Of a stretch of 41,083 bases of DNA, positions 14,029 to 22,200 are shown piece by piece (position 1 is the stretch's first letter; the number at the start of each line of letters is the position of its first letter). The notes under the pieces are model-generated. The model made no database searches. It was not told the origin of the DNA and worked only from the letters and a program-made list of their open reading frames with translations. This DNA is from a virus. Location of the stretch: IMG/VR virus record IMGVR_UViG_3300013131_000005, positions 1 to 41,083 of that record. One strand, given 5' to 3'. The position numbers were made by a program, and so were the translations under genes.

Positions 14029-16164
14029 TTATACAGATTGCACGTGGTCACAGGCGGCACGCAACCCAATGTACCAGCCCGAGTTCCACGGGTAGCTGCT
14101 CCAGTAGGAAGCCCGCGAACCGGAGTACGCGCCGACCGCGCGCGCGCCGCCGAGAAGTACGCGCACTAGACCGTAGGTGCCGAAGGTGTATTCTTGTCCA
14201 CGCTCCGACCCGGCTGCGCCAGTATTGCCGTTTACCTGCTTCCATGAACCTGCGCCAGCTATGTCCTGATAGGCATTTGAATCAAGACCATACGTCCAGT
14301 GATGCCCGGATGCCTGCTCGATGCCGAACTTCGAGGTATATCCAGCATTGCGCTGGGTTGTTGGGTAGGTTGACGCTGTTGCATCAATTGACTGGTTCTC
14401 GGTTACGCCAAACGCGGCCTCATAGAACTCATGCCCGAACATCAGTCGCTTGGATTGAGAATGAGCAAGTTCGTTTGCAACCCACCAGTTCAGAGATGGA
14501 TATGTCGTCGTGCCGTTCCCGCCGAATGCAGATGGAATCTTTGGCAGCACCGTGCCAGATGCGATATTTGTTCCTGCCTTGCTGGTGCCATTGGCATCTG
14601 TTCCTGTGGAGCATAGGTAGATGTCAACCCAGAGTTTGCCGCCGACCAGCGCCATGCCTCTCGGGTCGCAAATTGGCCTCCACTTCAAATCCCACATCGA
14701 GTATTTATTGATTCCGGCGATGTCGTCCACATCACCCTGAGTCCATATCTTTCCGTTTCCGGTAGTGGCGAACGAGCCTCCAGCAACCGTTGTTCCAGCT
14801 GCGACAAGCCCGTAGTGGAAGCCGCCGATCTTGCGCCAGTTACCAGCTCCCGGAGCGCTTACGTGGTCTGTTGTCGCTTGGATAGTGGCGTCGTCCTTCA
14901 CCCAGATGGCGTAGTCGGTGCCGCCAGTGAGCGTTGGCATTGTGATTGCTGTTGCAGCAACAAAAGTAACAACCGTTCCCGCTACATCAACCTTTGTTCC
15001 TGCCTTGATGCTTGCAGTTCCAGCTCCTGTTTTGGTGAATGCCACTGATAGCTGGTCGTTTTTGTAGAACAATCCTGAGATGTAATTAGATGCTGCAATG
15101 AATGCATCCTGCCATCCAGTTGCCGTGTATGTGCGCATCTTCCCAGATGTTGAATTCCAGTAGAGAGCGCCAACAAGCAGCGCTACTCCATAGTTGTCCA
15201 GCGCCGGGTCTGATGTCTTTGTTCCCAGATAGCGATCATCGAAATTGACGAAAGAGCTGGCGGCTGCGGCGGCGCTAGCTGCGGCATTCGTTGCTGAACT
15301 TGCTGCTGCCGTTGCGGAACCAGCTGCTGCTGTAGCTGATGCTGAAGCATTTCCGGCCTGAGTAGAGGCGGTTGCTGCCGAGCTGGATGCAGATGTTGCG
15401 CTGTTGGCCGAGTTAGTCGCCGATGTTGCTGCGGCGGTTGCGGAGGCTGCGGCATTGGTTGCTGATGTCGATGCCTCGCCCGCCTTTGTGGCGGCAGTTG
15501 ATGCGCTTCCGCTGGCCGATGTTGCTGACGCCGCCGCTGCTGTTGCACTGTTAGCGGTAGCGGTCACATTAGAATCTGTTGCGGTCTTGTTCGTCGCGGC
15601 GGCTGATGCGCTGTTTGCGGCGCTTGTTGCCGAGCCTGACGCTGCCGTGGCGGACGTAGCCGCATTGGATGCCTGCGTTGTTGCTGTCGTTGCAGATGTT
15701 GCGGCGGACGTTGCCGAGGCCGCAGCGGCAGTTTGTGATACAGCGGCGGCGGCGGCGGATGCTGCCGCAGAACCGTCGCCTGAAATCCCTATCCATAACG
15801 TATTGTCGAATGCGCTCGCAGAGGTGTGGGCTGTGTGGCAGATGTAGGCAAAGCCGCTATGCTGAACCACGTCTTTTACAGCGTATGCGGTTGCAGCAAC
15901 CCAATCTCCGCGCGGAACACCGCCAGTAGAAACAAGCGCGCGAGCCTGCTCGGATAGCATGTACGGTTCGACGAGCATATCCTTAACTTTTCCGTCATCA
16001 CGCTGCAATAGCTTGATGTTGGTATTGAGCGCGTTGATTGATGCAGAGATATTCGCCAGCTCGGCATCGACCGATACCGTCTTGACAGTAGAGCGACCGG
16101 CAACCTGATTCGTCTCGTCTGTAGCGAAGCTGGCGGTCGGGGTGTAATTTGGCGCGTGCGACAT
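14029..16164 (-). CDS. Tail fibre with DGR-diversified C-terminus
   Basis: A 711-residue receptor-binding protein. The N-terminal 80 residues are probably the virion-attachment part. Residues about 84-125 resemble a small carbohydrate-binding module (GDWVAATAYAVKDVVQHSGF). Residues about 131-305 are an Ala/Ser/Thr shaft of short repeats. The rest forms the head domain and ends with the variable repeat (about 670-706), where GSRAS, YPWN and GLRAACD are constant and the residues between vary. This is the C-type-lectin-like display seen in DGR targets such as Mtd. The last four codons lie outside the repeat. Host range switching is the expected outcome of its variation. Confidence 0.93.
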   Translation of the reverse strand: MSHAPNYTPTASFATDETNQVAGRSTVKTVSVDAELANISASINALNTNIKLLQRDDGKVKDMLVEPYMLSEQARALVSTGGVPRGDWVAATAYAVKDVVQHSGFAYICHTAHTSASAFDNTLWIGISGDGSAAASAAAAAVSQTAAAASATSAATSATTATTQASNAATSATAASGSATSAANSASAAATNKTATDSNVTATANSATAAAASATSASGSASTAATKAGEASTSATNAAASATAAATSATNSANSATSASSSAATASTQAGNASASATAAAGSATAAASSATNAAASAAAAASSFVNFDDRYLGTKTSDPALDNYGVALLVGALYWNSTSGKMRTYTATGWQDAFIAASNYISGLFYKNDQLSVAFTKTGAGTASIKAGTKVDVAGTVVTFVAATAITMPTLTGGTDYAIWVKDDATIQATTDHVSAPGAGNWRKIGGFHYGLVAAGTTVAGGSFATTGNGKIWTQGDVDDIAGINKYSMWDLKWRPICDPRGMALVGGKLWVDIYLCSTGTDANGTSKAGTNIASGTVLPKIPSAFGGNGTTTYPSLNWWVANELAHSQSKRLMFGHEFYEAAFGVTENQSIDATASTYPTTQRNAGYTSKFGIEQASGHHWTYGLDSNAYQDIAGAGSWKQVNGNTGAAGSERGQEYTFGTYGLVRVLLGGARAVGAYSGSRASYWSSYPWNSGWYIGLRAACDHVQSV
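14047..14156 (-). repeat. DGR2 variable repeat in the tail fibre
   Basis: Gapless match to TR2 with 16 substitutions at the 26 template adenines and none elsewhere. On the coding strand the changes include AAC to GTC, TAC, AGC and GGC, ACG to GCG, and AAA to CTC. The 3' side ending ATTGGGTTGCGTGCCGCC is identical in template and target and should contain the initiation-of-mutagenic-homology site. Confidence 0.97.
15250..15774 (-). repeat. Ala/Ser/Thr-rich shaft repeats of the tail fibre
   Basis: About 175 codons encode near-continuous short repeats of the type SATSAANSAS and AATSATAAS. This is the low-complexity shaft seen in many phage side-fibre proteins, expected to trimerise as a coiled coil. 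Long open frames on the opposite strand here are by-products of the biased GCN codons. Confidence 0.85.
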
Positions 16165-16210
16165 AGGGCGGCTCCTTTATGTTTCGGCAGATGCTACGGC
16201 CTGCCGCCCT
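16165..16210 (-). promoter_or_regulatory. Inverted repeat enclosing the tail-fibre ribosome site
   Basis: A perfect eight-base inverted repeat, AGGGCGGC on the minus strand at 16210-16203 and GCCGCCCT at 16172-16165, ends immediately before the ATG. The loop holds the AAAGGAG ribosome site and an inner hairpin CGGCAG/CTGCCG. It could control fibre translation. Seen directly; the role is inference. Confidence 0.55.
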
Positions 16211-16223
16211 GTTCCATGCGATT
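16178..16223 (-). repeat. Late-operon intergenic element, copy A
   Basis: Begins with AATCGCATGGAA on the minus strand (16223-16212), overlapping the stop codon of the giant gene, and continues into a CGGCAG/CTGCCG hairpin before the tail-fibre start. Copies B and C carry the same 12-mer at the same place relative to a stop codon. Confidence 0.6.
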
Positions 16224-19200
16224 ACTCTTCGGCAGCCTCCATGCCAAGATGGCGCATCTTGGCAATGCCTTTCTCCCTGATCGAATCGAACTCGCGCTGG
16301 CTGATTGCCCCCTTACTCAGCAACCTGCCTGCGCGGCTGATCTCCTGGTCAATTGAGCGGACTTTGGCGTTGTCGCCGATCATGTTCATGCTGCCAGACT
16401 GCTCAAGATCAACAGGCCGCGCCTTGATTCCAATCGTCTGCATCGCGGCATACTTCGGCTGGACTGGAAGCCCATCCTTCCCTGTTCCGGTGTAGTCTTT
16501 GAGTGGATGAGCGGCCTCAATAGTCGTATCTGAGAAGTTAGCTGCCGCATTCATGATGCGGTCGTAGTGCGTCCCACCTAGAGCGATTGTTGGGAAACAA
16601 AGCTTGTACAGATAGTCGGCGGTCTTGACGGCCTTCTCGCTGCCAGTGTCGTTCGCGTCGAACATTTCCTTTCCGTCCCAGTTCTTGTTGTCTACCAGCG
16701 CCGAGAAGGCATTCAGCACTGGATTGCTGGGCATGAATGGGGCTGGGATGCCGATGCCGCCCTTCTCGTTCTGCACGTCCTGAATATCGCCGCCAGGGAT
16801 GAATCGGTACACATTGATGAATACAGGCAAACCTGTTTTTTCGTCAATGCCAAGGCGTATCGTCTTCTGCGTGCCCATGGCGGATGCGCCCTTATCCCAC
16901 TCTGCGAGGTTCTTGCGCTCTTCTTGCTCCAGCTCCTGCCCTGCCGTCTTCGGCTCATCGTCACCGTAGAACCCCATGGAATAAGCATTCAGTAGTGGCG
17001 TCATGGTGTTGCTCATGATCGCGCGCAGCCACCAGTCGTCGTCTCCGCTGTCCCCGGCCAGCGCGGCGTAGGATATGGCATTGATCGAAGAAATGATTAC
17101 CGCAGGCGCAGCAAAGCGCCAAGGGTATTCGATGGCGGTACTCGCCAACGCTGGGATGACCTTGTAGGTGTAAGCGAAGAAAGGCAGGCCGTAGTCTCGA
17201 ATCCCTCTGGCCGTCTTGGGCAGGTCGTCGTAGTTGAAGATATACTTCGAGGCATGCTGCACCGAATCCTCTGGCGACATCCCTTTGCTACGAGCATCTC
17301 GGTAAATGGCATATTTGAATATCACGTCGCCCCAGTGATAGGCATTTGCCATCTTATTGTTCAGAAATAGTGAGCCTAACCTCCATACCCAACGCACAGC
17401 CCACTCAGCGCCGCTCTCAGTCTTTCGGTCAATCAGTGCCCGTACTTCTGGAGGCATCGCCTTCATGATCTCCGCATGGCTGAAGTCGCCAGTGAACAGC
17501 CCGGCATCTTCTGCTTCTTGCATCATCGGCGCTTTTTGCACCAAGTCTTTCAGTGCGAAGAAATACTTCTCTCCGTCCCAGTAGCTCACTCCGGCAAAGT
17601 GCGCCATAGTCACGTTAGACACGAAGTTGTTCATGTGCGTGACCGGATTCAGCACCGTTTTGCCTTCCTTCCATTTCGACAGCGCAGCCTTGTAGTAGCG
17701 CTGGAACTCATTGTCGCTACTCTCATGCTGGCTGATGTGGCTCAGAATCTCGTCTTTCACATACAGACCGGCCAGCATGCCGTATCGGTTCAATCCGCCC
17801 GTGTCTGGTATCTCGGTGATGGGGATATAGGAATAGCCATCAGATGGTGTGCGGCGTGTCCACTCTGGATTCGATGCGATCTGACGGTACAACCTGCCGA
17901 TAGCGATGTCTCGTTGCATGGACAGATAGCCCATCACGAAGCGCAACCTGAAGTCCTGCACCTCGCCCATATCGCGGCGCTCATCTGGTGTGTAGTCCTT
18001 CCAGATGGCGACGGTATCCGTGTTCGGCATAGCATTGCCTTCGACAGTCAGCTCCAGTTGACCCTGTGCGTTTTTCTTCCATGCCTTGTCTGCAACTTCC
18101 CAGCCAAGCGCTTCCCATTCTGGCAGTTCCTGCACGGTGACTACTTGGCGCTTGCCGCGCCCCTTGAGTGAGCCGCTTCGGAATCCAGATATAGGGCTTG
18201 CCTTGAAAGTGCGCTGCCAGATTCCCTTAATTTCAGGGTCAAGGTGGCGCATGTAGAAGCGCGGCAGGTATTTTCCCTTCCACTTCTCGTAGGCATCTTT
18301 GGAAAGCATCTGAAGCTCGACTGCTTCCTGCCCCTGCTCGGTCATGGCGCGCTCGACAATGGCCGCGATCTTCATCGCATGCGCTGGCGGAACGTCGCCG
18401 GGCTGCATTTCCTCGGTCACGATGCGCGAGATCAGCGCCGACTCTTCCTCAGTCATGCCTTTGGTTGAATCGATGACTTCGCTGGCTACGCGCATCGCCT
18501 TATCAACGGCTGCCTTCTGGCTGCGCATCAGCTTCGCCAGCTCCTTGTTCGCCTGCGCCATGCCTGTTCTGACGGCCATCGGTCGCAGGAAAGAAGCGTG
18601 CAGTAAGTCTTTCAGGCGGCGTGAGCCAAGAAAGTCAGAGCGGATATTGCCCAGCTCGTCGCGGTCATATACAAGCGGAATGTGTTTTGGCAGGACTTTC
18701 GACAGGATGTCGAAGTCACGCGGCAGCTTGCTCACTGCCTTGTAGGCTTCTGGTGAGTTTGAGTAGTACAGCCACTCTAATGCGGAGACTGGCGTTTCTC
18801 GCTGTTGTATCCTGGAATAAGCTTCAGCCAGAAGTTGTCGTCCTTGTCCGCTAGATGCTTGGCGTAAAACGGAACGTGCGAACACTGCTCTTTGCAGCGT
18901 TGTATTTCCGATGCCCTCCACGCCAACTCCTCCGGCGTCTCGTCTAGCGAATGATCGTTCCGCAGCTCGTTTAAAATCTCTTGCGGTGAATTCGACTTTA
19001 TTAGAATTTGAGTGGGTTTCATTTTCATCACCTATCAGGATGAACTTGTCTGTGTGAAAATCGTACTCCACCTGATCGAGCAAAGCAACATTATCAGACG
19101 TATGGCGAATGGTCGCATCAAGCATCTGTTCGATGTTGTGCAGATCGTCACCCTCTATCCAGTCCAAGCCGGACATATTGCTCGGCAGCAGGTGCTTGGT

Positions 19201-22200
19201 CGTGCCGTAGCGCAGCGCAGAAGACAGCAGGTTCTCGATGCGTCTGGAAACGGCAATTGTCGAAATTCCGTTTGGGTCTGGTACAAACACGCGGCCAGTG
19301 TTGTGCGCGTAAGCCGCTGCGATCTGGTAAATCTCGCTGCCACGCTGATCTTGCCTTAGACTGGATACGTCGATGAATATCTGCTTGTCGTGGTCTTCGG
19401 TGATGTAGGCTGTTTTCTCGATACCATCCACAGTGAATTTTATCTGCCACTTGCGCGCCGCATCCTCCGGCACAGTGTCGGTAGGTAGTTCGCGCACGGT
19501 GAACTTCCCAGCTCTCATCTCGTTGGCAATTCCCGCCATATCCTTCTTGAAGGACGTGGGCATACGGAACATCCAGTCGTTCGCGGTCAGCTTCCACAGG
19601 AATTCCAGCGCCTTGCCTTTTGCGGTATCTGGGAAATCTGGCGTCTGGCTGTGATTGCCTCGGGTGCCCTGCGACATGCTAGCCATGACGGCTCTACCGG
19701 AACCAATGGAATCGCTTTGCTCAACCCCGTCTGCTGCATCCTTCATCTGAACAATCAGGCTGCGCACCTCGCCGTCGCTCACCTCAGATACCGGCTTGCT
19801 CAACACCTTCGCCATGAAGTTGCGCACAGCCTCGACGATGCGGGCGATCACGCCAAGGATTCCATCCCGCATCGCGTCAGGAACATTCACGCCGTAGCGG
19901 TCAAAGATCGCCTCTGCGTTGCCTGTCACATGCGCAGCTGCCAGCTCTGCAATCGCCTCTTGCACATGGATGCTCTTGTCGAATGTATCTCCACGATCTT
20001 TTGCGATGGCCTGCGCCAACTTCTCGATAGTGCCGTTCTTTGACAAGCTATCAACGTGCACGGCAACGCTCTTGTTCAGCATGCGGATACCGCCGTGCCC
20101 GACAACCTCATGCGCGGCCACCCAGGCGGCGCGTTCTGGCGATGCAATATTGTCCGCGATCAGGTATATGGTGTTCGTGTTCGGGTCGTAGATGCCCTCT
20201 GTCGCTTGGTTGATTGGCTGCAATGCCCGCAGCGCGCGCAGGTACACATCGTTCGGTATGCCTTTCACGGATTGGACGATGCTGACTTTCCTGAATCCTG
20301 ACCAGCCATTGCGTAAACGGGCGGTGGACTTAGTGATTTCATCGACGGTTTGCCCGCCGCCATCCCCGCCTTTGCTGAACAGCACTACGCCTTTTTCTGT
20401 TTCCTTCGATTCGATAGCTTGGAAGAAGTTGTCAAACCCACCGCGAATTGCTGGCAACTCGGATTCTGTTGGGTATGGATAACTACCTCCCTCTCCAACC
20501 CCGAGCGCATCTGCGGCGTTCCAGTATTCCTCAGACACCACGTTTGCCAAATAGTCATTGGCGAACCCGCTGTCGTGCAGCTTTGCGATCACATAGCGCT
20601 CGAATGAGCGGGCAGACATCTCTATGCCGGTTCCCCAATACGCTTTCGTTCTGCGCGCATCCAGTGAGCCAGAGCGCTGTTTGATGGCCGTGCTATTTAT
20701 TGCCTTCACTACCGCACCGAAGGCATCGATCATTTCCTTGCGGATGCCATCGTTCTTATATTGGTAGGCAGCATCGCGCGATGCCAGTGAAACGTCCAGC
20801 CTATCAGTGGCGAAGTCTTCCTTCTTGCCAGCAATGCGCGAGAAGTAGTTGTCCAGGCTGTGCCACCATTCATGCGCCAGACTTCCCGCGCCGTTGCCTT
20901 TGGTCAGGTTGATGACAATCTGGCCTGGCTCGTAATGCGCCGATGCTGGATTCTTTCCGCCTGTTCCGCGCGCACCAAAAGCAAGGCCAAGCTCCCCATT
21001 CAGCGAGATCGACTTCGGCGGGATGTCCAGGACAGCAGCCAAGTCCATCAGCGCATCATAGGCGTCGTTAAGGTCTTTCTGGCGGCGCGCACCCTCTACA
21101 TAATTTCCGAACTGGACGCCTCTGAATCCAAACGCATCGGAGAACATCTGCGGCGTAACGTCCTGTCCGTTGCGCATATCCTGCCCGACGCGCGGCTTAT
21201 TGGTGTCGTAGCGCTCGTTTGGAACAGCCTTTTTCTTCTCAAGGATTTCAGTCAACTCTTCGTTGTTGTTGGCGATGTATTCTCGCGCCTCTTTGATGGT
21301 GTCGAACCCGTCTTTGATGTGCAGGACATTGCGACCAACCTTCTTGCCAATGAAGTATTGCCCTTTGCTGCCAGCCTTGGCGTACCTATCCGCATACAGC
21401 TCGAACTTTGTCTTGGCTTCCTTCTCCTTGCTGGTATTAAGCGTTGAATATGCCTTCGAGAATGCATCGATGGCAGCCTGTCGCGTGTCGCCACTTCCAA
21501 GCGTTCGAGGCATGTTGCTGAATGCCGTTGACTTTGCGTCTCGCGTTACCTCCCAGATGATCTTCGGTGGGCTGTATGGTACGCCGTTGTATACGCCATA
21601 CTGGCTGCGGGATATGCGAACACCCTTCAGCGATTTCTCGTGACCGAACAGCGCATATAGTTCCGCGCGGCCATTGATCGCATCTTCTAGCTTCAGGTGT
21701 TCAATCTTCTTCATTTCAGAAACAAACTTGTCGGCGAACTCGATGTCATTCAGCAGCTTGTCTGCGGTCTCGCGCAGTAGCTCTACCTGCTTTGCCCAAG
21801 TCTTTTGCTTCCAGTCCTTTCCTGGCTTGTTCGGAACCTCGTCGCGCATCGAGCGTACAAGGCCGACGATATTCTTGTCATAACCTGAATCGACCAGCTT
21901 CTGATAATCCGGCTCCGGCCATGACTTCGACAGCGGCTGCGCCATCACGTCCGCCTTCATCGCTTCGGCCATGCGGTCTTTGTATGCGGCGGCATATTCT
22001 TTGCGAGCGCCAAGAATCTTCTCGCCGAAGTCTTCAATTGCCGATGGCTTCTGGTCAAGTATGTCTGCCTGTCCGTGAGCTGCGCCAATGTCAGATTGGC
22101 GATCTGAGCCGGTGAGGGTAAATTCTTCAGGTGATGGTGCGGAATCACGGCGCGCAGTGGCCTCTTCCTCCTTTTTGCGCGCCGCTTCTTTCTTATTTAG

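Noticed and set aside
13316-14711. Two plus-strand frames sharing a VTGGTQPNV peptide
   Set aside because: The shared peptide comes from the template and variable repeat read backwards; it does not indicate a duplicated plus-strand gene.
15404-15847. A 147-codon plus-strand Ala/Val-rich frame
   Set aside because: It is the reverse reading of the GCN-rich tail-fibre shaft; low complexity on one strand creates long open frames on the other.
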